This document shows, in pieces, positions 48,937 through 61,269 of a stretch of DNA of 64,000 bases. How positions within the stretch are numbered: the stretch's first letter is position 1; every line of letters starts with the position of its first letter. Source of the DNA: Chionoecetes opilio (taxonomy: Eukaryota > Arthropoda > Malacostraca > Decapoda > Majidae); the NCBI GenBank assembly GCA_016584305.1, contig JACEEZ010026156.1, forward strand, positions 207,561 to 271,560, read 5' to 3'. Position numbers and translations under genes: made by a program. The notes below the pieces were generated by a model, which saw only the letters and a program-made list of their open reading frames with translations, did not search any database and had not been told where the DNA came from.

Positions 48937-49273
48937 ATGTAGGCATTTCTCTCCATTTGGAGTTTATCGAGGCTGGGCACCACTGGCATCATCACAGTTA
49001 GGTACTCATTGATAATATCCTTATCAACCTGGTTGAGCGTGGATATGCTATTTTGCATGCATATCTCGTTGATATGGGCAGCTTGGTATCGAGTACCTCA
49101 ATGAAGTCCTCCATGGAGTCATAGAGGGAGTTCCAGCGTGTGAAGTTTGGGGTCCTCAGCTTCCTGCACACCTCTCTTTTGATGTTGGCTAGCTGCGGTG
49201 GTTGGCTTTCGGTTCTGTTTGTGCCATAGTGCCTGCCTGGGTTTTCTCTTTCACCTAAGAATACACACAACAA
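48937..49273 (-). pseudogene. hAT transposase, middle part
   Basis: Reading right to left: PPQLANIKREVCRKLRTPNF, then TRWNSLYDSMEDFIEVLDTK. A frameshift follows, then YLTVMMPVVPSLDKLQMERN and AYM at the CR1 junction. RWNS-YDS is a conserved hAT motif. A possible N-terminal exon reads MAKQRPPPVAEARLVAAMDD at 49408-49497. An alternative frame there reads KEENHWLAKLAICQQFVS. Confidence 0.7.
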
Positions 49274-49499
49274 ACATTATGTGAAAAACTACGTTTATGA
49301 TATAAAAATATAAAATAATGATACAATCTAACATGCAAAATTGACTTTGCACTCTACTGACAAATTGTTGGCAAATGGCCAACTTGGCCAACCAATGATT
49401 TTCTTCCTTAATTAATGCTGAAGTTGAACCCCAGCACATCGTCCATAGCAGCAACCAGCCGGGCCTCGGCCACTGGTGGAGGGCGTTGTTTTGCCATAG

Positions 49500-50249
49500 T
49501 AATCATAGAACGTCAAAAAACATCATGCGGCACAGAACAGACGGCACAACATTGTTTGCGCGGTACAGTACGAGGGATGGCAGTTCATTGGCACCTCAGC
49601 CTAGCGATAAGGCAGGATGAAGGCTGTCGCCCCACCACCGTTGCGCACTAATTCACTCACAACACACTACTACAAGTCATATTTAGCTCTACAATTGAGC
49701 CATAATCTCTGTTAGCAAATAACACTTGTCAATAGCACACGTAGCATACACTTACACACCTCTGTGTATGCTCGTTGTGTCTTAATCACTGGTTTATAGT
49801 TCTCTGATCGCCCTCACTCAGCTCATAATATGTACTCATTATATGCGGAAATGTGCCATGAAGATGATTGTTTAGTCAGCTTTTATAAACATCCTATGGA
49901 TATTTCAAAACCTTGGATAGAAGCACACGATAATATAAGACATGACTGAGTCGGCGAGGAACGTGTGATGTCACAGATCAGCCCGCCACAGACAAATCAT
50001 GTTTCTAGTATCTACTGACTTTAGTTATCAATTACCAAAGTTTACAGTAACATCTAAAATATTTCAATGATATTATTACATCTCAAAGATAATGTTTATG
50101 TGAATTACAACCAAAAATGTAAAAAAAATACCATACTTGCAAAGCAAAGCAGGAAGAAGGGTGGGAGGTCGCGTAATTGCTCTGAGAATGCTCGCTAGCA
50201 GCGTTCCTTGGACAGTGCGCGTAGTCGTGCAGGAATCGTGTTCAAACTT
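49500..50249. other. hAT 5' noncoding region
   Basis: Between the putative transposase start and the subterminal repeats. No ORF or RNA is recognised. Confidence 0.5.
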
Positions 50250-50402
50250 GAGACTTTGCGGACATATTTGCGTTTCCGGAAGTGCTTCCGCAAGCACAAA
50301 TCCGCAAACATTTACACTTCCGCAAATCCGCAAACAAAATCGGACTTCCGCAATTTGCGGAAGTTGCGGTTTGCGGAGGTATTTGCGGAAGTGCCTACCT
50401 CT

Positions 50403-50470
50403 GGTGTGTGTGTGTGTGTGTGTTTGTGTGTGTGTTTCTGTGTATGTTAGTGTGTGTGTGTGCCTACCTA
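50403..50470. repeat. (TG)n microsatellite
   Basis: Directly abuts the hAT right end and obscures its target site. Confidence 0.9.
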
Positions 50471-50703
50471 CCTGCTTACCTGCATGCATGCGCCTGAACC
50501 CTGTCCGAACCCTGTCCCTCCACATGTATCCTGCCTCGCTCGTCGCATTTCATTCAAAGCTCGTCCTTCGTGCGGGTGCAATATAGCTGACAGAACCCTT
50601 GTTGTGGAAATGTAAACCACCAGTTTACACCTGCAATCATCTGTTAATTGGCGGCAACGAAACCTTGGAATAAGTCGACGGCTGCTGCTAACACGGTACT
50701 CAC

Positions 50704-50845
50704 AATGCACGGTAAGGTTGAGGGTATCCTCGAGGGTTGAGAGATCAGCGTGGGTCTCCGCGAGGCATCGCAACATCCCGCCATCATCTTCCGGTTGAGG
50801 CGTGAAAATGAGGCTACTGGTGGTGACATTGCCATCCCCTGAGGT
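50704..50845 (-). CDS. Ig gene exon: second half of an Ig domain
   Basis: 142 nt, 47 codons plus one base. The acceptor cctctacag lies just above 50845 and the donor gtgagt lies at 50698-50703. It reads TSGDGNVTTSSLIFTPQ, EDDGGMLRCLAET and DTLNLTVH. EDDGGMLRC is the D-x-G-x-x-x-C pattern of Ig strand F, so it closes the domain opened by exon 52395-52540. It ends in phase 1 on T. With AC from the next exon (1211-1341 or its duplicate) this gives Tyr, forming TVHY-LPTATARFG, as in Sidestep relatives. Confidence 0.87.
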
Positions 50846-52394
<1,549 letters not shown>

Positions 52395-52540
52395 CGCGTC
52401 GGTGGCGCTAAGGAGCCGTGTGTGGTTGAGGTACCACGTGATGGTGGGTGGCGGACGGGAGCCCTTCACCTCGCACACTACGCGATACTCTCTGCCGGAC
52501 ATCAGCGGCTGTTCCGGCCCTGACACCTCAACAGACAGCG
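52395..52540 (-). CDS. Ig gene exon: first half of an Ig domain
   Basis: 146 nt, two bases plus 48 codons. The acceptor ccagtaccag lies above 52540 and the donor gtaagt at 52389-52394. It reads LSVEVSGPEQPLMSGREYRV, VCEVKGSRPPPTITWYLN and LLSATDA. The proximal Cys (VVC) and core Trp (ITW) of an I-set Ig domain are present. GSRPPPxITW is a common wording in Sidestep and nephrin-type proteins. The first two bases (CG) complete a Pro codon with the C ending exon 53164-53508. It ends in phase 0, matching the next exon. Confidence 0.88.
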
Positions 52541-52636
52541 CTGGTACTGGGGGATTAAATGGTGGGAGGTATCCGCTGTATGGAGGTTAAGGCGATATTT
52601 GACCAAACACCTATATTAAGCGTTTGTGTTTGGGCT

Positions 52637-52639
<3 letters not shown>

Positions 52640-52677
<38 letters not shown>

Positions 52678-52720
52678 ATATGTGTGTGTGTGTGTGTGTG
52701 TGTGCGTGTGTGTGTATGTA
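52640..52720. repeat. (TG)n and (TA)n at SINE tail
   Basis: Mixed TG and TA repeats running into the SINE at 52722. Confidence 0.9.
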
Positions 52721-52721
52721 T

Positions 52722-53020
52722 TTACCTAGTTGTATTCACCTAGTTATATTTTACAGGGTCTGAGCTACACGCGTATGGCCCCGTCTCCATATCTTCATTT
52801 TATCATTCATCCTTAGAGTTCATTGTTGGCCGAAGCCACCACCCCGGGAGGCGGGTCACAAACCCCCGGCTAACACCCGGTACCCATTCACTGCTGGGTG
52901 GACAGGGGCTTGGTTTTTAAGGAAACAGCTCATATATTTCCGCTCCGCCCGGGGATCGAACCCGGGACTTCTCGGTTGTGAACCGAGCTTGCTACCACTG
53001 CACTATGGACTATGGAGTAC
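52722..53020 (-). mobile_element. tRNA-Val-like SINE (copy 2)
   Basis: Same head and body as 45795-46073, with the tRNA part at about 52942-53020. Anticodon loop TTCACAA again gives CAC. The tail has tacctagttgtattcaccta repeats next to (TG)n. It sits in the 0.6-kb intron between two Ig exons. Confidence 0.85.
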
Positions 53021-53029
53021 CCTCCTATG

Positions 53030-53077
53030 TGTATGTGTGAGCGTGTGTGTGTGTGTGCATGTGTATATGTGTGTGAC

Positions 53078-53137
<60 letters not shown>
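53030..53137. repeat. (TG)n microsatellite
   Basis: Lies ~25 bases downstream of the Ig exon donor in the gene's sense. Confidence 0.95.
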
Positions 53138-53163
53138 TTTCGGCATAAGGTAATGAGACTTAC

Positions 53164-53508
53164 GGTTCATGTCCACCATTACAACAAGCGAGGTGGGCAG
53201 CGTCAGGTTATTGTTGGACGCTTCGCATGTCAACAGTAACTTGAGGTCATTGCGTGTGAGAGGCCCCAGCGTGAGAGTGTTGTAAGGCCCCCCCTCCAGT
53301 AGCTGCTGAGATCCGAGGCCCGATGTAGGAGTTGTGGAGCTGCTACGTGCAGGAGGCTGTGTGTTGAGTCTCGTGACGAGTGTTGTGTTGATGGCAGCAC
53401 CGATAGCTCCCTTAGGCCCTAGTTCATTTGGAGGCTGTGTGAGAGACTCCATGCGACTGTCCAGGAGATGTGTGTCCTTGAACCAGACAACGGATGGGCG
53501 CGGTATGC
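53164..53508 (-). CDS. Ig gene exon: Ig domain from core Trp to strand G
   Basis: 345 nt, two bases plus 114 codons plus one. The acceptor is cccccaaaacag above 53508 and the donor gtaagt lies at 53158-53163. It reads IPRPSVVWFKDTHLLDSRME, a low-complexity Ser/Thr/Pro insert near residues 45-65, then NTLTLGPLTRNDLKLLLTC, EASNNNLTLPTSLVV and MVDMN. The core Trp and distal Cys are present, but the proximal Cys must lie in an upstream exon. LTLGPLTR-DLK-LTCEASN-NLT is very close to the second Ig domain of Sidestep proteins as I remember them. Confidence 0.88.
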
Positions 53509-54057
53509 CTGTTTTGGGGGAAATACACTGTCACAAACACCCTCCAGCCCTCCATATAGCTCGTGAACGAAGACTTTATGATATTTTCGTTCGCTGGTAA
53601 ATGTGACATGGTCATTTTCCATCGTGAAAAAAGGAGCATAAAATACGTAACTCTAAAACCTTAGATCCCCCATAAAATTATGGCTACACTCAAAAATAAT
53701 TTAAGCCCGCACAAGAACACATTTCTAGATAAGTTTACTGCAGACATAAACAAATGTCTGCGGTTGTGCACCTCAAATATTTTTTGTCTTTTTTTTGTGG
53801 CAGTAAATCCTTGTAAATTTTATAGCAAAAAGGAAAATCCTCACAAGTGTGTGTCGCGCTTTTGTGAACACTTTCTTCCCCGAACATTAATATGGTGGTT
53901 TGTCTCCATTTTTACGCAACCGGAAGGTGAGGACGACGCTCCAAATTTGTGTAGTCCTACTGGGCACCTTTTACCCCCCCACATACACATACAAACACCC
54001 AACATTCACACACACACACACATACATACATACACACACACACATACACACACACAT
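53509..54057 (-). other. Intron start with (CA)n, no gene recognised
   Basis: No further Ig exon is seen upstream. A (CA)n stretch at about 54005-54055 leads into a LINE. Confidence 0.6.
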
Positions 54058-54812
54058 AGATAACTATCCCCTCTTCTTCAATGACACTCAACTGTCTCCT
54101 TCTTCTACAATGAACATTCTAGGACTATCCTTTACTAAAAATCTGAACTGGAAATCTCACATCTCATCTCTTGCTAAAACAGCTTCTAAGAAGTTAGGTG
54201 TGCTGTGGCGTCTGCGTCCTTTTTTTTCTCCCTCCCAATTGCTTGCTCTCTACAGGGGCCTTATCCGCCCATGTATGGAGTATGTCTCACATGTTTGGGG
54301 AGGATCCACTCATACAGCTCTCCTAAACAGGGTTGAGTCAAAAGCTTTTCGTCTCATCAACTACTCTCCTCTAACTGACTGTCTTCAATCCTTAAATCAC
54401 CGCCGCAATGTTGCTTTTCTTGCTCTCTTCTACCGTTATTTTCATGCTCACTGCTCTTTTGAACTTGCTAACTGCATGCCTCCCCCACTCCCGCGGCCTT
54501 GCTGCACAAGACTTTCTACTCATTCTCATCCCTATTCTGTCCATCTTCCTAATGCAAGAGTTAATCATTATATTTACTCTTTCATCCCTTTTACTGGTAA
54601 ACTGTGGAACTCTCTTCCTGTTTCTATTTTTCCACTTTCCTATGACTTAAATCTTTTCAAAAGAAGAGTAACACGACACCTCAAATTGGCCTACTCCTCT
54701 GTTTTTATTTTATTCTCCTACTGTCTTCTTTATAGGGACTGGCAACTAAGCGGGCTTTGTGTTACCCATTTTTGTTGTGCCCTTAGCCAGTTCCTTGTGA
54801 TGTAAAAAAAAA
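54058..54812 (+). mobile_element. LINE-J copy iv, 3' fragment
   Basis: C-terminal part only: YPLFFNDTQLSPSS, LGVLWRLRPFFSPSQLL, GLIRPCMEYVSHVWGG, then YSFIPFTGKLWNSLPVSIF and FKRRVTRHL. It is open for most of its length. It ends gccagttccttgtgatg plus poly(A). Flanked by (CA)n on both sides. Confidence 0.87.
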
Positions 54813-54870
54813 AAACACACAAAAAAAAACACACACAAACACACAATACACACATATAAACACACACAGA

Positions 54871-54963
<93 letters not shown>

Positions 54964-55010
54964 TACACACATATAGATATATAGGTAGATAGGTAGATAG
55001 ATAGATAGAT
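54813..55010. repeat. (CA)n and (TAGA)n microsatellites
   Basis: CA runs to ~54962, then atagatagatag-type repeats to ~55010. Confidence 0.95.
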
Positions 55011-55470
55011 GCTTTATTGACCACAGTATTTACAAGGGAACTCGATAAAATACCAACGAACTGAATAAAAGTCAATAAAACTAAAGAGAACGCAATAAAA
55101 CAAAAATTTACTAAGTAAGTATTTCAGATGTATCAGTAAACAAAGTTTCTTAATAAATGTACTTAGGAACCAGCTCAAGATAGCCACTGCAGGTCCAACG
55201 CAAATAATATATTTCACGAAGACTATTATAACAACATTCATGCTAGAATAACTCAATAAAAGTTACAAACTAAACATATCTCAATAGATCAAAATATAAC
55301 TAAAATTAAAAAACTTTATAAAATCTAATGAATAAAAACAATTTCAAATGTATCAATAAATACAATTCCTAATGACATTTACTTAGGAACCACTTCAAAT
55401 ATAATTACTGTAATCCAACGCAAATAATACATTTCACCATACTAAAATATAACAGATCATATATGTGTTT
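55011..55470 (-). repeat. Unclassified retroelement tail with imperfect tandem duplication
   Basis: In reverse the left edge reads ggtcaataaagcatctatct, a polyadenylation-like AATAAA followed by a TCTA repeat tail. Two similar blocks (about 55100-55215 and 55330-55440) share aatgtatcaataaa-like and ccaacgcaaataatacattt-like wording. No ORF was assigned. Confidence 0.45.
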
Positions 55471-55471
55471 T

Positions 55472-56836
55472 ATTTACATTACAAAGGACTGGCTAAGGTC
55501 ATAACAAAAAGAGGTAACACAAAGCCCGCTTAGTTACCAGTCCCTATAAAGAAGACAGGAAGAAAATAAAAAAGGGGGTTAGGCCAATTTAGTTCTGGAG
55601 GTGTCTTGTCACTCTTCTCTTAAAAAAAATTAAGTCATAAGGTGGAAAAATTGAAACAGGAAGAAAGTTCCAGAGTTTACCAGTGCAAGGGATGAAAGAG
55701 TAAATAATTATACTGAATATCTCTTGCACTAGCATGATGGACAGAATAGGGATGATAATGAGTGCAGCGAGTCCTTGTGCAGCGAGGCCGCGGGAGGCTG
55801 GCAGGCATGCAGTTAGCAAGTTCAGAAGAGTAGTGAGCATGAAAATAACGGTATAAGATAGCAAGAGAACCAACATTGCGGCGGTGATTTAAAGATTGAA
55901 GGCAGTCAGTCAGAAGAGACCTCTGTTGATGAGACGAAAAGCTTTTGACTCAACCCTGTTTAGGTGAGCTGTATGAGTGGATTCACCCCAAAACATCTGT
56001 GACATACTCCATACATGGGCGAATAAGACCCCTGTAGAGACCAAGCAACTGAGAGGGAGAAAAAAAAAGACGCAGATGCCACAGGACACCTAACTTCTTA
56101 GAAGTTGTTTTAGCAAGAGATGAGATATGAGATTTCCAGTTCATATTTTTAGTAAAGAATAGTCCAAGAATGTTCATTGTAGAAGTAGGATATAGTTGAG
56201 TGTCATTGAAGAAGAGGGGATAGTTATCTGGTAGGTTTTGTCGAGTAGTTAGGTGAAGAAATTGGGTTTTTGAGGCATTGCACAAAACAAGGTTTGCTTT
56301 GCCTCAATCAGAAATTATAGCAAGATCAGAAATTAGGCGTTCGGTGGCATCTCTCTGTGAATCAGTTAGTCCCTGTTGAGCTGAACATCTAGTAAACGAT
56401 GTTGAAAAATGCAGGGTAGAATCATCAGTGTAGGAGTGGATAGGGCTTTGAGTTAGACTTTGAAGATCATTAATGAATAATATAAAGACAGTGGGTGATA
56501 GGACAGAACCCTGGGGAACGCCACTATTGATAGGTTTAGGAGAAGAACAATGTCCGTTTACAGTAGCTGCAATAAAGCGATTTGTAAGAAAACTTAAGAT
56601 GAAGGTACAGAGAGAAGGATAGAAACCAAATGAGCGTAGTTTGAAAAATAAAGATTTGTGCCAGACTCTATCAAAAGCTTTTGACATGTCAATGGAAACA
56701 GCAAAATTTTCACCGAAACTCATAAAAGAGGATGACTAAGATTCAGTTAGGAAAGCTAGAAGATCGCCAGTAGATCGCCCTTTACGGAAACCGTACTGAC
56801 GATCAGATAGATGATTGTGAGCAGATAGATGCTTAA
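55472..56836 (-). mobile_element. LINE-J copy v, interrupted by a piggyBac-like insertion
   Basis: Minus strand. RT runs from [20 protein letters not shown] sequence near 56800 through [35 protein letters not shown] and IHSYTDDSTLHF. This is the only LINE-J copy here that keeps the YxDD box. A stop follows SDLAIISD, and the C-terminal domain continues in broken frames to 55590. A ~30-base continuation (aagaatcttcttatcaagta) reappears at 60167-60197 beyond the insertion. Confidence 0.85.
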
Positions 56837-57654
56837 CCCGCTGGATCCCAGCGACGCATGTTATGCGTCTACTCTGTATGTAACGCCCAGTCTCAGCGAC
56901 GCACCCTGTGCGTCCGCCATTAAAAAAAATGGTACGCGGCTTCTATGGTAAGAAATGGCCTGAAAATGGTATGGGGCACTCCTTAATATGTGGGGCAACA
57001 GTGGCGGTACCCGGCAATTCCAATGATCTGAAACTCGAGAAATGCCAGTGGTCGCTGGCAGTTTTAACTCAAAGGTTGGTCTACTGTGTTTTGGCTCCGC
57101 GACTAATATTTTTCATAAATTAATTTCGCGATAAACATAGATGCACCGCATCTGAATACCAAAAAATATAGTTCTTCTGTTGTTCTACTAATTATATGGA
57201 TGACATGCATTACGATGGAACGTTCTATAATAGCAATTTAATGCAAATTACTCGCCTCGAGTAGCAAAGCTTAATATATTTTTTACATGTATATTGTGGC
57301 ATGTAAAATTTGGGCGATGTTCACACTGTTTTCTAAGACAGTACTGCTGCGTCTGGCAAACGCTTGTCAAAGTACAATAAGCAATGCCTTGGAAAAACGA
57401 AGAATAAAGAATGCCGAAATCGGCTTGTTGCTGCGACAATGTAGGTTATAATTGTGGAGGCGACGTGCCGCGGCGGGAAGTGGTGGCGGGGGAGATTGTG
57501 GCGGGAAGATTGAATCAAAACATTACGACTTCACGCGTCGACTCATTGCACTTCCAAGCTTTCTATCTGATTGATACATAATAATAACAGGAAAATATGA
57601 CTGCCTAGGTATAGATAACTTCTAAACATAAGTTATTGACTATATAATATCACT

Positions 57655-57785
57655 AGCCGCAAAGCCGCCCTCCGGGCGGACTTTTTGGCTAGCTCCTGCG
57701 GAGGGCTATTGGTGGGCCTTCGCCCACCACCTGTGTTTGGTGGGCCTTCGGCCAACACCAAACATGGATCTCTCAGATAGCCCCT
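57655..57785. repeat. Short GC hairpins, SINE/RTE-like head
   Basis: actagccgcaaagccgccct then palindromes such as gccctccgggc and ggtgggccttcgcccacc. It resembles the start of short non-autonomous elements whose 3' ends read ttatattattatagat, as seen at 58395-58410. Confidence 0.4.
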
Positions 57786-57824
57786 TCTAACTTTCCTGAA
57801 TCATGGATGTGAAATGATGTATGT

Positions 57825-58745
57825 CCCCCACCATTTCACTCACCCATTACCCATCACCCCACCCATTCACTCACCCATTACACAATCAACCCCACCCATT
57901 CACTGCACATTACCCATTCACCCCCACAATGCTGGCTCACCCCATTACCCATCACCCCACCCATTCATCACCCTTACCCTCACTCCCACCCATTCAACTC
58001 ACCCATTACCCATCACCATCACCCATTCACTCACCCATTACCCATCACCCCCCACCTATTCCTCACCCATCACCATCACCCCCCACCCATTCACTCACCC
58101 ATCACCCCACACCCATTACCCATTACCCCACCCATTTCACTCACCATTACCCATCACCCTACATCAAGCTTCCTCAATTCTCGCAACCCACTTTTGTTTT
58201 CACAATTCTCGCTAATAGGCTGCTAAAAAAAGAAAAAAAAGAAAAGTGATCGGATCATCTCATAAGTAGGCTTATGACCTTCCCCTGGTCAACCTGATTC
58301 CAAAAATGTGCCATATGAGGTGTTTGCGCCACGGGGGGCGGAACCTATACACACACACACCACACACACACACACAGACAGACACACTTTCGCTTATATT
58401 ATTATAGATTAACCATCACCCCCCACCTATTCCCTCACCCATCACCCATCACCCCAACCCATCACCCCCCACCCATTCACTCACGCCATCACCCCACACC
58501 CATTACCCATCACCCCACCCATTCCCTCACCCATTACCCATCACCCTACATCAAGGTTTCCTCAATTCTCGCAACCCACTTTTTTTTTCACAATTATCGC
58601 TAATAGGCTGCTAAAAAAAATAAAAAAAATAAACGATCGGATCATCTCATAATTGGGCTTAAAACCTTCCCCTGGTCAACCCGGTTCCAAAAATGTGCCA
58701 TATGATGTTGATTGCGCCACGGGGGCGGAACCTATACAGACACAC

Positions 58746-58784
<39 letters not shown>

Positions 58785-59215
58785 CACACAACACACACAC
58801 AGACGACAGAGAGACACACTTTTGCTTAATTATTATAGATTACCCATCACCCCCACCTATTCCCTCACCCATCACCCATCACCCCCAACCCATCACCTCC
58901 CACCCATTCACTCACCCATCACCTCACACCCATTACCCATCACCCCACCCATTCGCTCACCCATTACCCATCACCCTACATCAAGGCTTCCTCAGTTCTC
59001 GCAACCTACTTTTGTTTTCACAATTCTCGCTAATAGGCTGCTAAAAAAAAAGAAAAAAAAAAAAAGTGATCGGATCATCTCATAAGTGGGCTTATGACCT
59101 TCCCCTGGTCAACCCGATTCCAAAAATGTGCCATATGAGGTGTTTGCGCCACGGGGGGCGGAACCTATACCACACACACACACACACAGACAGACAGACA
59201 CACTTTCGCTTTTAT
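57825..59215. repeat. Three-fold tandem of a ~410-bp unit with (CCCATTCACTCA)n
   Basis: Each unit has cccattcactcacccattac-type minisatellite, then ctcgcaacccacttttgttt, ctaataggctgctaaaaaaa, gatcggatcatctcataa, ttgcgccacggggggcggaa, (CA)n and cactttcgcttatatt. Units end near 58410, 58845 and 59220. His/Thr/Pro-rich ORFs here are not genes. Confidence 0.8.
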
Positions 59216-60197
59216 TAATATAGAAGATAGATAGATAGAGTAGCATTTACCTCGCGTCCTCAACTATAACCTGCATTGTTATTTGGTTATATACAATGTT
59301 TTACAGAATCAGGCTTCTATACAATATACATATAGAAGAAAATCGTTCTTAATATTATACTTTTGTGTTTTAAGTGCAGTGGAATAAGCCCATATTTTGT
59401 TTTCCAGAAGACCAACTTATTATCAAAAAAGTGAGTCAAAACTGCCAGCGACCCCTGGCATTTTGGGTTCTAGTTCTCTCGAAATGCGTGGGCTCGCCTG
59501 GCAGGTCGAGTGGGAGGCGGATTAGAGGCGCGAACTTATCCACTTTTTTCGCCGCGACTTTATACCTTATTTACACCTGTTCTATGGTAGCTATTGACTT
59601 GAGATTGGTATGGGATATGCCTTATATACGTGGCAACCCTCAAGTATAGGCTTGTTGGGACGGGGGCTGCGCAGGAGTCATTACTGAGGGACAAACGAGG
59701 TGCGTGTGTACGTGTGTTATGTTGGGGTACAAATCCATCATGGCCGCCCGTCGCCATGGTTACCGGGACGCGGACTGCTGCCACTCGTCCACATTTAGAA
59801 AATTTTATTATGTCCACTTATCACACTTGAAATTGACTTATTATGACATTATGTGATACATACGTGGTATAATTGAACTATGAAGGCACACATGATGATG
59901 CTCGGGTGGTGTGAAAATAACCGCCACCCGAAAACTGGACGCATCGTACATCTGCCATGCTGCGCGCTCAGCTGAGGGCTAGGCGCACGGGAACCTTAAA
60001 GCAGCTGATGTCTGAGGGTGCCCCACCCCCTAGAAGCCCCTTTTTTTCGAGCTGAGTGATAATTTAAGTTTTCTTCATTTTCACCTTTTTAATAAAAAAA
60101 AAGATAAAACAATCAGCTGGGCTGTGGGTGTACTTTTTATTATATTTAGCTGGTACTCAGCGGATTAAGAATCTTCTTATCAAGTATAGATTGAAAC

Positions 60198-60620
60198 ACA
60201 TTCGTTCATTCTGGACATTCGTTCAACTAGTTGCCAGCATGTCGATGAATGCTGGCAACTAGTATCAACACGAGTCTCTGTGAGTGCCTCACTACACCTG
60301 CCTCATTCCTTCCTACCGGAGGACGGTGATTACTATATTCAAAGTTGTCTATGCTTCGTCTTTCAAGTGCTTGTTGGCCGGCCATGTCAATATCCCCACC
60401 CCCGTGTCCAGGGGGTAAGCGGGTAGTCTGGCCACGGTGTTGACAAAGCCTCGCCGCTCTCGCCGAGTTAAGCAGACAGCTAGCCGCTCTCAGCTCGACA
60501 ACACTTCCACCAAAAGCTGCTGTTCTTATCCCCTGAAGGCACTCGGTGATAATTGGGCGGTCTTCCAGACTGCCCTTCACTGATGGACACCATTTAACAC
60601 TCACCGCTGCCGGAGGTGAG
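60198..60620. other. Unassigned DNA with a 15-bp hairpin
   Basis: 60226-60240 is the exact reverse complement of 60249-60263 (ACTAGTTGCCAGCAT, 8-base loop). A 125-codon minus-strand ORF (60227-60604) is present, but I recognise no domain and do not call it a gene. Confidence 0.5.
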
Positions 60621-60879
60621 TACGTTGCTGTTGCTGATGATTGCTGTTGTAATTCTCCTCTTCCAGGCTGTGGTAGAGGGAGTTAATTGGGTGACATTCC
60701 ACTGCTCCGATATCACTATTAATAGTTCCCGAGCATATAGTTGTTTGGTTTATGTTATTTGGCTGCTAGCCAGTTATTGCTATTGTTTTTGTGGAAATAT
60801 AATCTGGGTAATCGTACTCCTTGACTTAAATTCCCCACCATTATGAAGATTGATACTATTAATTGATAACCACCTCAGC

Positions 60880-61266
60880 ACTGTCATATTTGGCGACCTC
60901 GCCAAGATAAAGTTATTAATTAAACAATTTTAATTCTTCAGATTGGGGGAGTTAATTGATATTAAGTCACTGATGCGCACCATTGTTAACTGAAACCCCG
61001 GAGCAATGCTTGAGTGCTTTTGATTTGAATGTATTCACTTGAGGTGTTGTCTATTTGTTGTTTACATTTTTTTTTTTTTTTGTTTTGTGTTTGCTTATTT
61101 AATTGTTGTTACTTATTATGTGTTAATCTGTGTTTGGTCTGCTAACTTTTCGTTCGAAGCACTGAAGGAGCAGGGCGAGGCCTATGGTCTGCAAGGGACG
61201 GAGCTTGGCCATTGGAATCTGGATAAACAAAAGTTCGAGAGGGAAGAAAGACAAGCAGATAAATAA
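60880..61266 (+). mobile_element. Ty3/Gypsy remnant: primer site and Gag start
   Basis: ttggcgacctcgccaagat at 60890-60908 resembles the LTR-edge and primer site of many Gypsy elements. About 250 bases later comes EALKEQGEAYGLQGTELGHW and KQKFEREERQADK (61157-61263), the usual N-terminal Gag wording of that group. It stops at 61264 and is replaced by foldback DNA. The upstream LTR limits are unclear. Confidence 0.6.
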
Positions 61267-61269
61267 GGG

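Larger units (their letters stand above)
40350..50402 (-). mobile_element. hAT transposon split by a CR1 insertion
   Basis: Left end AGAGGTGGGCAC (40350-40361) and right end, in reverse, AGAGGTAGGCAC. Both ends carry clusters of the motif CCGCAAA or TTTGCGG (40361-40480 and 50250-50396), as expected for transposase-binding subterminal repeats. Minus-strand transposase pieces lie at 48937-49273 and 40764-41110. The flanks are (AT)n and (TG)n, so no target duplication can be read. Without the CR1 insert the element is about 2.2 kb. Confidence 0.75.
56837..60164. mobile_element. piggyBac-like non-autonomous element, 3.3 kb
   Basis: TTAA at 56833-56836 and 60165-60168. The left end CCCGCTGGATCCCAGC matches the reversed right end TCCGCTGAGTACCAGC at 12 of 16 positions. 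Subterminal palindromes GACGCATgttATGCGTC and GACGCACcctGTGCGTC lie at the left. Inner inverted segments carry aaatgccag-gtcgctggc (about 57037 and 59440). No transposase ORF is recognisable. The interior is filled with hairpin-rich and tandem-repeat DNA. Confidence 0.82.

Noticed and set aside
57814..59085. His/Thr/Pro-rich ORFs
   Set aside because: They follow CCCATTCACTCA and CA repeats in several frames and have no domain.
57825..59215. CRISPR-like array
   Set aside because: Repeats are degenerate minisatellite and composite blocks without unique spacers of constant length, in a eukaryotic genome.
60227..60604. 125-codon minus-strand ORF as a host gene
   Set aside because: No recognisable domain, splice context or homology; it begins at a hairpin and could be chance.
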